Shown here in pieces: positions 45,985 to 55,052 of a DNA stretch of 64,000 nt. Position numbers and translations under genes: made by a program. Source of the stretch: Halomonas sp. CUBES01 (GTDB taxonomy: Bacteria; Pseudomonadota; Gammaproteobacteria; Pseudomonadales; Halomonadaceae). The notes beneath the pieces were generated by a model. That model made no database searches and had not been told where the DNA came from. It saw only the letters and a list, made by a program, of their open reading frames with translations. The stretch lies in assembly GCF_020991005.1 (NCBI RefSeq), contig NZ_JAJLLW010000002.1:1-64000 (forward strand), in the 5' to 3' direction. Every line of letters begins with the position of its first letter. Within the stretch, counting starts at the first letter, position 1.

Positions 45985-46000
45985 TTGAATGAACGTTCAA
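45985..46000. promoter_or_regulatory. BetI/TetR-type operator upstream of betT
   Basis: The inverted repeat TTGAA-tgaacg-TTCAA includes the perfect palindrome TGAACGTTCA. BetI operators of several bacteria contain a similar GAACGTTCAA core; the assignment by analogy is inference. It lies where a betT promoter would be. Confidence 0.55.
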
Positions 46001-46125
46001 ATAAAATACGCGCTTTAGCGTGGGGCTTCAAGTCTGTGCTCGGCACGTATCGTTGGTTCGTCATCCAGATGGATAGGCATCGCTGACGGTGAGACACCCG
46101 CTGTTTTCCCAGTATAGAAACAAAA

Positions 46126-46148
46126 AATGCCCGGCAGAGCCGGGCATT
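46126..46148 (-). terminator. Rho-independent terminator of the Spy-like gene
   Basis: AATGCCCGGC and GCCGGGCATT form a 10-bp stem with a 3-nt loop. On the minus strand a T-run follows, and the element is 43 nt beyond the Spy-like stop. Confidence 0.9.
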
Positions 46149-46191
46149 GAGCAGGGGTTGGACGCTAAATAAACGCGTTTATTGACGGTGC

Positions 46192-46578
46192 TTATTCGTC
46201 GTTCATGGCCTCGCCATGGTGACGTTTGCCATGACCTTCACGGTAGGCTTCACGGGCTTCATGCATGGCGTCGCGCAATGCCTGCTGCTCGTCCTCGTCG
46301 AGAATATCGGCCATGCGCGCCCGATGGGCTTCACGAACGTCGGTCATTTCCTCGCGAAACGTATCGTGGGCTTCGTTCAGGGCCTGCTGCTTTTCGTCGC
46401 TCAGTCCGGCACGCTCGTAGACATCTTGACGGTGCTCTTGCATGCGCTCTTCCATGCGTTCGCGATCCGGCGCGTGGTGTTCATCGCCGTGATTGCCCGC
46501 CTGGGCGGTGACGGCAAGCGGCAACAGGGCGGTGGCCAGCAGCCCCGATGCGATGAGTTGGCGAAGTGACATGGTCAT
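46192..46578 (-). CDS. Spy/CpxP family periplasmic protein
   Basis: This 128-residue protein has a signal peptide ending near AQA (residues 24-26), then a highly charged helical domain rich in Glu, Arg, His and Met. It resembles the LTxxQ-type Spy/CpxP fold (GLSDEKQQALNEAHDTF, then ILDEDEQQALRDAMHEA), which gives two similar half-repeats. Spy is an ATP-independent chaperone and CpxP an envelope-stress modulator; which applies is unknown. The histidine-rich ends could bind metal. In E. coli spy is under CpxR and BaeR control, and baeSR lie about 1.1 kb away here. Confidence 0.8.
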   Translation of the reverse strand: MTMSLRQLIASGLLATALLPLAVTAQAGNHGDEHHAPDRERMEERMQEHRQDVYERAGLSDEKQQALNEAHDTFREEMTDVREAHRARMADILDEDEQQALRDAMHEAREAYREGHGKRHHGEAMNDE

Positions 46579-46707
46579 GACGTATCTCCTGGTAAGTTGA
46601 CGGTGTCAGTATCCCCCGTCCGGGTGCAAAACAAATGCAGAGAGTGTGCAACAATCGTGATCTTAGTAAGCTCGCTGGGGGGCGGGGAATGTGAGAGGAG
46701 AAAGCCC

Positions 46708-47652
46708 ATGAGGCGAATGGCTATGTGGAAGAGACCTCGTTGGAAGCGCCTGCAGGGCGTTGGCGGTATCAGTGTCTTGACGTTGCTGCTCAGCGGCTGT
46801 GGCGTCACTCACCTGGCAAGCCAGGGGGCACCCGCCAACGCGGTTGATGAAGCCGCCCCCCAGGAGGCGCTGACTTATAGGCGTCTCCCGCCAATGGCGT
46901 ATACCCCCGACGAGTGGCCCGAAACGCTCAATGCGCAGGTCTACCTGCCCGATACGCCGACCCGGGCGCGCCGCCCGGCGGCGCTGATCGTTCACGGCGG
47001 TGGCTGGCGCAACCGTGGCCTCGAGGACATGCAGGGCATTGCCGAGCAGCTGGCCGAACAAGGCTATGTGGCGGTCAACATCGAGCATCGCTTTGCACCG
47101 GCGCATCGGTTCCCGAGCCAACTGCACGATTTACAGCAGGCCATGGCCTGGCTGCATGACAATGCCGACGCCTGGCGGGTGGATACCCAGCGTATCGTGG
47201 GCGTCGGGTTTTCATCCGGCGCGCACCTGGTCAGCCTGCTGGCGGTGGCTGGCGTAGAAGGCCCGCTGGCTGACCCCTACGGCGGCGAGGAGAGCCGGTT
47301 GGCGGCGGTGTTGGCGGGTGGGCTGCCCAGCGACCTGCTGAAATTCGACGATGGGCGCCTGGTGGTGGATTTTATCGGCGGTACCCGCGCTGAAAAGCCA
47401 GAAGCGTATCGCCTGGCGTCCCCCGAGCGCCAGGTAACGCCTGACGCGCCGCCGTTCTTTATCTTCCACGGCACCTGGGACCAACTGGTGCCCGTTGATC
47501 ATGCGCGGGATTTCTACCAGACGCTGATCGACAACGACGTCGAGAGCGAGCTTTATCTGCTGCACGGCCGCGGTCATTTCGCCAGTTTTCTGCTGCGCGG
47601 CGGCGCGATCGAGGCGGGCATTGCGTTTCTCAATCAGCAGGTAACCCCTTGA
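46708..47652 (+). CDS. Alpha/beta hydrolase lipoprotein
   Basis: This 314-residue esterase-like enzyme has a lipobox LLSGC near residue 31 and so is probably membrane-anchored. The oxyanion motif HGGGW is near residue 97 and the nucleophile lies in GFSSG near 170. Asp in GTWDQLVP and His in GRGHF complete a triad, as in the BD-FAE/carboxylesterase family. The substrate is unknown. GAGGAG precedes the ATG at 46708; upstream in-frame codons lack a signal sequence. It converges on baeR with a 16-nt gap and no terminator. Confidence 0.85.
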   Translation: MRRMAMWKRPRWKRLQGVGGISVLTLLLSGCGVTHLASQGAPANAVDEAAPQEALTYRRLPPMAYTPDEWPETLNAQVYLPDTPTRARRPAALIVHGGGWRNRGLEDMQGIAEQLAEQGYVAVNIEHRFAPAHRFPSQLHDLQQAMAWLHDNADAWRVDTQRIVGVGFSSGAHLVSLLAVAGVEGPLADPYGGEESRLAAVLAGGLPSDLLKFDDGRLVVDFIGGTRAEKPEAYRLASPERQVTPDAPPFFIFHGTWDQLVPVDHARDFYQTLIDNDVESELYLLHGRGHFASFLLRGGAIEAGIAFLNQQVTP

Positions 47653-47668
47653 ATAACCGCAGAAGATC

Positions 47669-48364
47669 CTAGCCTTCGGGCTGGTACTTGTAGCCGACGC
47701 CATACACCGAGCGGATGATCTCCTGCTCGGGGAGCGCTTCGTGGATCTTCTTGCGCAGCTTCTTGATATGGCTGTCCACGGTGCGCTCCGAGACGATGCG
47801 GTTGTCGCGGTACATGTGATCCATCAGCTGCTCGCGGCTGAAAATCCGCCCCGGCGCCTGCATCATCACCCGCAGCAGCTGGAACTCCACCGCCGTGAGG
47901 CCCAGGTCGTGGCCCTTGGCGAGGGCTTGCCAGCCGTCTTCGTCGAGCGTCACCGGCGCGCTGTCGGTGGTTGGTTGGGCTGTCTCGGCCGCCGCCTGGC
48001 TGCGCCGCAGGACCGCCTTGACCCGCGCCACGACCTCCCGGGGGCTGAAGGGTTTGCAGATATAATCGTCGGCCCCCAACTCTAGCCCCAGCAGGCGATC
48101 CACCTCTTCGACCTTGGCGGTCACCATGATGATGGCGATATGCGGCCATTGCTGGCGAATCTCGCGGCATAGCGTCAGGCCGTCCTTGCCGGGCAGCATC
48201 AGGTCCAGCAGGATGAGGTTGGGTGTCTGCGCCACGAGCCACGGCATTACCTCATCGCCGTGGTCGAGGGTGGTGACCTCGAACCCGTGAGTGGTCAGGT
48301 AGTCGGCCATCAGGCGGGCGATTTTGGGTTCATCTTCCACCACCAGTAAAGAGGCGTTATCCAT
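47669..48364 (-). CDS. baeR: Response regulator BaeR (OmpR family)
   Basis: This 231-residue regulator has a receiver domain with Asp54 (LILLDLMLPGKDGLTLCREI) and Lys in ICKPFSPREVVARVK. An OmpR-type winged helix follows from about 130 (TAVEFQLLRVM, SREQLMDHMY, TVDSHIKKLRKK, RSVYGVGYKYQ). The wording of these segments is very close to E. coli BaeR. The start at MDNASLL has a weak ribosome site. It follows baeS by 32 nt as the last gene of the efflux operon. Confidence 0.92.
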   Translation of the reverse strand: MDNASLLVVEDEPKIARLMADYLTTHGFEVTTLDHGDEVMPWLVAQTPNLILLDLMLPGKDGLTLCREIRQQWPHIAIIMVTAKVEEVDRLLGLELGADDYICKPFSPREVVARVKAVLRRSQAAAETAQPTTDSAPVTLDEDGWQALAKGHDLGLTAVEFQLLRVMMQAPGRIFSREQLMDHMYRDNRIVSERTVDSHIKKLRKKIHEALPEQEIIRSVYGVGYKYQPEG

Positions 48365-48396
48365 AGGGCAAGCTCGCTTGAAGAAAAGGACCGGCG

Positions 48397-49812
48397 TTAT
48401 TGATTGTTTAGCAGCGGAAACCGCAGCGTCCAGCATAACCCACCCAGCGTCGAGTGAGAGGCCGACAGGCTGCCGTCATGGGCGTGGGCCAAGGCGCTGG
48501 CGATGGATAGCCCCAGCCCGCTGCCGCCGCTGGCGCGATTGCGCGAGCCCTCCACCCGGTACAGCCGTTCGGTGAGGCGCACAAGCTCGCTGTCGGGCAC
48601 CCCGGGGGCGCTGTCCTGCCAGGTGACCACGGCCTCGTCGCCCTCGCAGCGCAGGGCGACCTCAAGCCTTCCCGGGGCGTCGGTGTAGGCGCAGCTGTTA
48701 TCCAGCAGGTTATCCCACAGCTGGCGCAAGCGTTGGGCGTCGCCGCGGATCATCACGCCCGGGGCGATGTGCCGGGTCAGGCTCAGGTTGCTGTCGTTAA
48801 GCCAGCGTTCGGCGTCCTCCAGGCGGCCAGCCAGGGTGTCGCTCAGGTTCAGCGGCGCCAGCTGAATGTCCAGTGCGCCGGCATCGCTTTGTGAGAGCAG
48901 GCGCAGGTCGGTGACCAGGCGTTCCAACTGATCGACTTCCTGGCCGAGGGACGCCAGGCTTTCGTGGTTCAGCGGGCGAATGCCGTCCTGCATGGCTTCG
49001 ATTTCACCGCGCAGCACGGCAAGCGGCGTGCGCAGTTCGTGGGCGGTGTCCGACACCCAGCGCGCCCGGGCATTGCGGCTGGCCTCCAGGGTAGCGGCCA
49101 GCACGTTGAAGTCCTTCGCCAGCCGGGATAGCTCATCGCGCCCGCGCTCGGGCAGGCGGCTGTGATAATTGCCCTCTGTCAGGCGCCGGGTGGCCATGGC
49201 CAGGGCTCGGGTTCGTCTGCCCAGCCACCACGACAGCCCGCCGGCCAGTAGCAGCGACGCCACGCCCAGCGAGATGACGATGATCATGAGGTTACGCTGC
49301 TGGCGTTCGAGAAAGCGGTTTTCCATGCGTTCCATGACCTGCATCGGTGGACGAAATCCCAGCTCGCCGATGACCTCGCCGTCGCTGCGCAGGGGCAGCC
49401 AGTGCCAGTTGCTTTCCCGTCCGTTATGGGGCGGTACGATGAATCGCTCTTGGGTATCGCGCAGCACGAAGTCCTGTGCCTCGCCCAGTGGGCTTGGGCG
49501 GTCGCGGTGTTCCTGCCCCAGGGCATGGCGAACCACCATCGGCCAGCGCTTTGGCGAACGCTCGAGCCATGCCCAGCTTTCCCGTGGCTCCCAGCGGTTG
49601 ATCAGGCTGTCGGCCAGCAGCGTCGCGCGGCGTTCCTGGGCCTGGTTGAGGTATTCAAGAAACCCCCGGTCGATACTGAACGAGACCGCCAGAAAGACCC
49701 CGGCGGAAATCGCCACGTTGACGCTCAGGATGATCATGAACAGCTTCAGCCCCAGCCGCGAGAAGCGCCAGCTGAAACGGCCGAGTGTCGAGCGTGACGA
49801 GGGCGGCGGCAT
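48397..49812 (-). CDS. baeS: Sensor histidine kinase BaeS
   Basis: This 471-residue inner-membrane kinase has helices at about 22-46 and 174-197 around a periplasmic sensor domain. HAMP follows (RALAMATRRLTEGNYHSRLP), then HisKA with His258 (DTAHELRTPLAVLRGE) and an ATPase domain (LWDNLLDNSCAYTD, GSGLGLSIASALAHAH). AGGAG lies 8 nt before the ATG, which overlaps the RND stop by one base, so kinase and pump are translationally coupled. BaeS senses envelope stress in E. coli. Confidence 0.93.
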   Translation of the reverse strand: MPPPSSRSTLGRFSWRFSRLGLKLFMIILSVNVAISAGVFLAVSFSIDRGFLEYLNQAQERRATLLADSLINRWEPRESWAWLERSPKRWPMVVRHALGQEHRDRPSPLGEAQDFVLRDTQERFIVPPHNGRESNWHWLPLRSDGEVIGELGFRPPMQVMERMENRFLERQQRNLMIIVISLGVASLLLAGGLSWWLGRRTRALAMATRRLTEGNYHSRLPERGRDELSRLAKDFNVLAATLEASRNARARWVSDTAHELRTPLAVLRGEIEAMQDGIRPLNHESLASLGQEVDQLERLVTDLRLLSQSDAGALDIQLAPLNLSDTLAGRLEDAERWLNDSNLSLTRHIAPGVMIRGDAQRLRQLWDNLLDNSCAYTDAPGRLEVALRCEGDEAVVTWQDSAPGVPDSELVRLTERLYRVEGSRNRASGGSGLGLSIASALAHAHDGSLSASHSTLGGLCWTLRFPLLNNQ

Positions 49813-52800
49813 TAGCGGGCTCCTGATGAGTGGGGCTGCGGCGGCGTGCGTAACCGCTCACGCAGATGCTCGAGGCTCAGGTAGAGACACGGCACCAGGA
49901 CAAGCAGGATCAGCGTTGCGAAGAGCATGCCAAAGCCCAGCGAAATGGCCATGGGGATCATGAAACGTGCCTGACGGGAAGTCTCCAGAATCATCGGCGC
50001 GAGCCCCAGAAAGGTGGTCAAGGTAGTCATCATGATCGGCCGCAGGCGCCGGGTGGCCGCTGCGACAATGGCTTCGCGGGCGGTCATGCCGTCGCGGCGC
50101 TTGCGGTTGGCGTAGTCGATCAGTACCAGCGCATCGTTGATCACCACGCCCGAAAGCGCCAGCATGCCCAGCAGGCTGATGATCGACAGGCCGAAGCCCA
50201 TCAGCATATGCCCGCCAATCGCCCCGACGATACCAAAGGGGATGGCCGCCATCACCAGCAGGGGCTGCAGGTAGCTTCTAAACGGAATCGCCAGCAGCGC
50301 ATAGAGAGCGGCGATCATCAGCCACATGGCGGTGCGCAGCGTGGCCAGGTTGTCGGCGGTATCCTGCTGGCGCCCGCCCATGCTGACCTCGAGCCCCGGC
50401 CAGCGGTTTTCCAGCGTGGGAAAGACGTCGTCTTGTAGCGTGGAAAGCACCTGATTGATCGGCAGCCCCTCCTCGGCATCGGCGGTGACGGTAATAACGC
50501 GCCGGCCGTTGATCCGCTCGAGCCCGCTCGAGGCCTGGCTCAGCGAGATGTCGGCAACCCGCGACAGCGGTACGCTCAGCCCGTCGGGGGTGCGCACGGG
50601 GAGTTGGTAAAGGTCGTTCAGGCTGTTGCGGCTGTCGCTGGGCAGCTTGACTTCGACACTGACTTCGCTGCGCCCCACGAACTGCTCCAGCGCGGTGGCG
50701 CCTTGCAGCGGGCCACGCAGGGCCTGAGCCAGGTCGTTGCCGGTGAGGCCTAGCGAGCGGCCCTCGGCGGACAGGCGCATTTCCAGCTGCGGCTTGCCGT
50801 CGCCCAGGCCGCTGTCGATATCGGTCAAGCCGTAGCTGCCCAGCGACGCGGCCAGCTGGCCGGCGGCGCCTTCAAGCACCTGGGTGTCCGGGTGGGAGAG
50901 GCGCAGACTGAGTGCCGCACCGCTGCCCGGGCCGCCCACGTCGGATTCGAAACGTACCGACTGGGCACCGAGCAGGTCGCCGGAAAGCGTGCGCCATTCC
51001 CGGGCGATGCGCGACGGCGGCCACTCGGCCAGGCTGTCCTGGGCGATATCCAGACGGACGTCGAGGCTTTCGCCGTCAAGCCGGCTACGCGTGCTCGAGA
51101 ACGTAAGCGACGGCTCGCGCTCGCTCAGGGCGTCGGCCGCGTCCAGCAGCTGGTCGCTCAGCTCACGGCTGACGCTGATATGGCTGCCGATCGGCAGCGT
51201 AACCGAGGCCTGAACCTGGTCCGACTCGACCCGTGGCATCAGCGAGAAGCCGAGTCGCCCGCTCATGCTCCAGGCAAGCGTCACCAGGAGGATGACGATA
51301 CCCAGCGCCACGGTAAGCAACCGCGCATTGAGCGCGCGCTGCAAAAAGGGCTCGAACTGGTGGTAGGTGAAATGATGCAGCCCGCCCTGCAGGCGCTGGC
51401 GCAGCGCTTCGAGGGGGCGCTGCCACTTGGGCGTCTGGCGGGGTTTGCGGCTGTGGGCCAGGTGCGCGGGCAGAATAAACAGCGCTTCGGCCCAGGAAAT
51501 CAGGAACACCGTGATCACCACCACGGGCACGGTGGCGAAAATCAGCCCCAGAAAACCGGGCAGGAACAGCAGCGGCAGAAAGGCGACGATATTGGAGAGA
51601 ATCGCAAAGGTCAGCGGCGTGGCGATTTCGCCGGCGCCCTTAACCGCCGCATCGCGCAGCGAATAGCCTTCTTCGCGATAGCTGTAGATGTTTTCACCCA
51701 CCATGATCGCATCGTCGACCACGATCCCCAGCGCGATAATGAACGCAAACATCGACATCAGGTTCAGCGACACGCCGATCCAGGGCAGAAACAGCATGGC
51801 ACCCAGAAACGCCGTGGGAATGCCCAGGGTGACCCAGAACGCCAGCCGGGCTTCCAGAAACAGCGCCATCAGCACCAGCACCAACGCCAGGCCCATCCAG
51901 GCGTTTTTCAGCAGCAGCCCCAGCCGGTCTTCATACACCTCGGAGCTGTCGCGGGAGATGTCCAGGCTGACGCCTTCTGGCAGCCCTGCGCGCAGGCGCT
52001 CGAGCTCACCATGGACCGCTTCCGAGATGCTGGTGGGTGTCTGGTCGCCAATCTGGTAGACGTCGACGGAAAGACCGGGCTGGCCGTTATAAAATTCCTC
52101 GCGGTCGGTGTCGGCGAACCCCTCGCGGACCTCGGCGATATCGCCGAGGTGAATCGGCGCGCCCTGGGTGCTGGTGAGCACCGGCAGCTCGGCGAAGGCC
52201 GCGGCGCTGTTGCGGCGTCCCTGGTAGCGGATCAGCCATTCGCCTTCGTCGGTGGTCAGCTGGCCGCTGGCCAGATCCAGGGCTTCCTGGCCAATCACCT
52301 CGGCCAGCGCCCGGTGATCGAGACCGTAGCGTTCGATGGCTTCGTCATCCAGCAGCACCTGGATTTCCCGGGCGCGATTCCCCGACAGCTCCACACGGGA
52401 CAGGCCGTCGGTGGCCTGCAGTTCGGCGCGCACGTTTTCGGCCACATCGTGGAGCGTCCCCAGGTCGGTCTGGCCGTAGACCTGCAGGCTCAGAACGCTG
52501 CGCGCGCGGCCCGAGAGGGTGAAGCGCGGCGGGTCAGCGGCGCTCGGCAGCGTGGTGATGGCGTTGACCGCCTGCTGAATATCCTGGTAGGCGCGCATCA
52601 CGTCGATACCGTCCACCAGGGTGGCGCTGACGTTGGCGGCCCCCTCGCTGGCGCTGGCGGTCAGCTCATCGATGCCTTCCACATCGGAAATGGCCGCCTC
52701 GACGGGTAGCAGCAGGCTTTGCTCGATGTCTTCGGGGGTAGCGCCTGGGTAGCTGACGCTGACCTGTACCACTTCGGTCTCGAAGTCCGGGAAGATCTCT

Positions 52801-52910
52801 TTCTTGATCGCCAGCGACGCCATCAGCCCGCCGACAATGAACAGCACCATCATCAGGTTGGGCGCAACGCCGTGATCCACCATCCACGCTAGGGGGCCTT
52901 TGCGCATCAT
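49812..52910 (-). CDS. RND efflux pump inner-membrane transporter
   Basis: This 1032-residue HAE-type transporter has the first helix at about 15-35, then the large periplasmic porter domain (SVSYPGATPEDIEQSLLLPVE, cited in part). The proton-relay helix holds MFAFIIALGIVVDDAIMVGENIY, cited in part, with its paired aspartates. A second repeat starts near residue 530. It exports unknown toxic compounds with the membrane fusion protein. No outer-membrane channel gene is near. Its ATG overlaps the fusion-protein stop (ATGA), and its stop overlaps baeS. Confidence 0.94.
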   Translation of the reverse strand: MMRKGPLAWMVDHGVAPNLMMVLFIVGGLMASLAIKKEIFPDFETEVVQVSVSYPGATPEDIEQSLLLPVEAAISDVEGIDELTASASEGAANVSATLVDGIDVMRAYQDIQQAVNAITTLPSAADPPRFTLSGRARSVLSLQVYGQTDLGTLHDVAENVRAELQATDGLSRVELSGNRAREIQVLLDDEAIERYGLDHRALAEVIGQEALDLASGQLTTDEGEWLIRYQGRRNSAAAFAELPVLTSTQGAPIHLGDIAEVREGFADTDREEFYNGQPGLSVDVYQIGDQTPTSISEAVHGELERLRAGLPEGVSLDISRDSSEVYEDRLGLLLKNAWMGLALVLVLMALFLEARLAFWVTLGIPTAFLGAMLFLPWIGVSLNLMSMFAFIIALGIVVDDAIMVGENIYSYREEGYSLRDAAVKGAGEIATPLTFAILSNIVAFLPLLFLPGFLGLIFATVPVVVITVFLISWAEALFILPAHLAHSRKPRQTPKWQRPLEALRQRLQGGLHHFTYHQFEPFLQRALNARLLTVALGIVILLVTLAWSMSGRLGFSLMPRVESDQVQASVTLPIGSHISVSRELSDQLLDAADALSEREPSLTFSSTRSRLDGESLDVRLDIAQDSLAEWPPSRIAREWRTLSGDLLGAQSVRFESDVGGPGSGAALSLRLSHPDTQVLEGAAGQLAASLGSYGLTDIDSGLGDGKPQLEMRLSAEGRSLGLTGNDLAQALRGPLQGATALEQFVGRSEVSVEVKLPSDSRNSLNDLYQLPVRTPDGLSVPLSRVADISLSQASSGLERINGRRVITVTADAEEGLPINQVLSTLQDDVFPTLENRWPGLEVSMGGRQQDTADNLATLRTAMWLMIAALYALLAIPFRSYLQPLLVMAAIPFGIVGAIGGHMLMGFGLSIISLLGMLALSGVVINDALVLIDYANRKRRDGMTAREAIVAAATRRLRPIMMTTLTTFLGLAPMILETSRQARFMIPMAISLGFGMLFATLILLVLVPCLYLSLEHLRERLRTPPQPHSSGAR

Positions 52911-54115
52911 TGGGCATCACCGGCGTCGTCGGCAGGAGTGTCATCGCCCTGGCGAAGTCGTACGCGCTGGCCTTCGCGGGGCTGGGCGAGGCCGGCAGTT
53001 ACCACCCGGCGACCGTCTTCGAGCCCGCTGCTGACCAGGGCGACGTCCTGGCCTCGATAGGCGAGAGAAACCTGGCTGCGCTGAAGGCGATTATCCGCGT
53101 CGACCCACCATACCTGTTCGCCGGGGCGCAGCGCGGCGGCGGGCAGGGCGATGAGGTCGGGTCTGGCGCTGGTGGCAAACGATGCCCGCAGTACGTCGCC
53201 CAGGCGCAGCGCGGGGCCATCGCGGTCAAGCGCGAGCGGGTCATCGACGGCAATCAGCAGCTGCGCCTGAAGGCCGTTTTCCTCAAGCGCCGGCAGTATG
53301 GACACCAGTGTGCCTTCGCGTTGCTCATCAGCGGGCCAGCCACTGCTGGTCAGCGTGACGCGGCTGCCTTCACTCAGCCAGTGCAGCCATTCGCCGGGTA
53401 GCGAGGTGCGTACCCAGAACTGCTCGACGCCCACCAGGTGTAGTACCTCGGTGCCCAGGCTAAGCAGACTGCCAGCACCCACCAGGCGCTCTTGCACCAT
53501 GGCCCGCCAGGGGGCGCGCAGCGTGGCGCGCTCCAGGTTGAGCGCGGCCTGGTCGCGCGCCACCCGCGCCTGGGTGACCCCGGCCTGGGCCTGGCGCAGT
53601 TGGGGTTCGCGCAGCACCAACGCCCGGCGTTCGGCCGATAGCTGGCGACCGAAGGATTCATACTCGCTGCGCGCGCGCTGCTGCTCCGCCTGCTCCAGGG
53701 CAAGCTGGGCCTGGGCGTCGGCGAGCTGGGCCTGGGCATCTTCCAGTGTCAGCTGTAGATCCGCCTGGTCGATATAGACGACCGGTGCGTTTTGCTCGAC
53801 GACCTGGCCAGGCACCACGTCCTCGGCAAACCGTTCCAGTTGCCCGGCAACACGACTGGCGAGCATGGTTTCCTGCTCGGCCTCAACGCGCCCAAAGCTC
53901 TGCAGGTCGGGCGACCGGGCAGCGGCGGATACCCTGACGACATCGACCAGCGGCGGAGTGGGCTCGGGCGGCGGCTTTCGTTCGATGCGCGGCGGCTGGG
54001 TCACCAGCCACCACGCCAGCGCTGCGCCACCGACCAGCACCAGCAACGCGACCACGACGCTCAGCCGAATGCGGCCCTGCTGCAAAGAAGGGGAGGAAGC
54101 GCTGTGAAGTGTCAT
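52907..54115 (-). CDS. RND efflux membrane fusion protein
   Basis: This 402-residue adaptor has an N-terminal membrane anchor (about 19-41), a proline-rich linker, a biotinyl-lipoyl domain (SFGRVEAEQETMLASRVAG, cited in part of the hybrid motif) and a long coiled-coil hairpin at about 120-200 rich in Ala, Gln and Glu. Beta-barrel domains follow. It links the RND pump to an outer-membrane channel. It is first in the MFP-RND-baeS-baeR operon, and the TetR gene is divergent. Confidence 0.92.
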   Translation of the reverse strand: MTLHSASSPSLQQGRIRLSVVVALLVLVGGAALAWWLVTQPPRIERKPPPEPTPPLVDVVRVSAAARSPDLQSFGRVEAEQETMLASRVAGQLERFAEDVVPGQVVEQNAPVVYIDQADLQLTLEDAQAQLADAQAQLALEQAEQQRARSEYESFGRQLSAERRALVLREPQLRQAQAGVTQARVARDQAALNLERATLRAPWRAMVQERLVGAGSLLSLGTEVLHLVGVEQFWVRTSLPGEWLHWLSEGSRVTLTSSGWPADEQREGTLVSILPALEENGLQAQLLIAVDDPLALDRDGPALRLGDVLRASFATSARPDLIALPAAALRPGEQVWWVDADNRLQRSQVSLAYRGQDVALVSSGLEDGRRVVTAGLAQPREGQRVRLRQGDDTPADDAGDAQ

Positions 54116-54304
54116 GGTCGCGGGTCATCCGTTGGCTGAAGGCAAAACTTAGAGCTATAAGGGCGTATCATGCTAGCATCACCCAACGCCACGCAGCGAT
54201 TAGGTAAGCAATGTGTAAATTACGTGGAACTCACCCCGCACAGTGCCGACAGCGCTGCCACGTGGCATGATGATCGTCTTGACTGACGCTTCACTTGCTC
54301 ATAC

Positions 54305-54320
54305 TAGACTGACTGGTCTA
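54305..54320. promoter_or_regulatory. Palindromic TetR operator in divergent efflux promoter region
   Basis: TAGAC-tgactg-GTCTA is an inverted repeat 12-27 nt before the TetR ATG, in the 216-nt region shared with the efflux operon. Similar TAGAC/GTCTA palindromes are used by NemR/AcuR-like TetR repressors. Autoregulation is likely; control of the pump is inferred. Confidence 0.65.
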
Positions 54321-54331
54321 TTTTTAACGAT

Positions 54332-54940
54332 ATGAAAAACACCGCTACGCGCGAAAAGCTCATCGAGACCGGTGCCGAACTGATCGGCCAGCACGGCTAT
54401 AATGCCACGGGGATCAATGCCGTATTGAAAACCTGCGGCGTTCCCAAGGGCTCGTTTTACCACTACTTCTCGAGCAAGGAGGAGTTTGGCCTGGCGGTGA
54501 TCGATCAGTTTGCGGCTGCCTACGATGCGCAGCTGGCCGAGCTGCTGGAAGACACGATGACCCCACCGCTCGAGCGGTTGCGGCGTTACTTTGCTGCCGG
54601 GCGCGAGCACATGCACAGCTGCAACCATGCCACGGGCTGTTTAATCGGCAATCTGGGCCAGGAGCTTTCCGGGCAGAGCGATACCTTCCGTGATGCCCTG
54701 GATCGGGTTTTCCAGCGCTGGGAGCACCGTCTGGTAGGTTGTCTAAAGGGGGCTCAGGAAGCCGGTGAGTTAAGCGCCGCGCTACCCGCCGATACCCTCG
54801 CCAGCTTTATTCTCTCGGGCTGGGAAGGCGCGATCCTGCGTGCCAAAACGCTCAAGTCCGTGGTGCCGATGGAGCAGTTCGAGGCGATTCTGTTCCAGCA
54901 GGTGCTGGTGCCGCCCGAGAGTAATGTCGGCAGCGCCTGA
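54332..54940 (+). CDS. TetR family transcriptional regulator (AcuR/NemR-like)
   Basis: This 202-residue repressor has a helix-turn-helix at residues 5-50 (TGINAVLKTCGVPKGSFYHYF, cited in part) and a ligand domain beyond. Cysteines in HSCNHATGCLIGN, near residue 95, fall in the segment where NemR/AcuR-like members carry reactive or ligand-contacting cysteines. No good ribosome site precedes the ATG, and a TATTT-rich promoter region with the operator lies close by, so the mRNA may be nearly leaderless. It diverges from the MFP-RND-bae operon. Confidence 0.88.
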   Translation: MKNTATREKLIETGAELIGQHGYNATGINAVLKTCGVPKGSFYHYFSSKEEFGLAVIDQFAAAYDAQLAELLEDTMTPPLERLRRYFAAGREHMHSCNHATGCLIGNLGQELSGQSDTFRDALDRVFQRWEHRLVGCLKGAQEAGELSAALPADTLASFILSGWEGAILRAKTLKSVVPMEQFEAILFQQVLVPPESNVGSA

Positions 54941-55052
54941 TTAATACGACTTTCCAAGACGAACCGGGTTAAAAACTGGATAATGGCCGCCATTCGCCTA
55001 CGCCCTGGTGGTTTAAACGGCTAGGCAAACTCATTGCTCCGGATGCCCGCTC

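Noticed and set aside
54170..54179. Perfect palindrome ATGCTAGCAT before the efflux operon
   Set aside because: It is only 10 bp and single, and does not match a BaeR or TetR pattern I know, so it was not listed as an operator.
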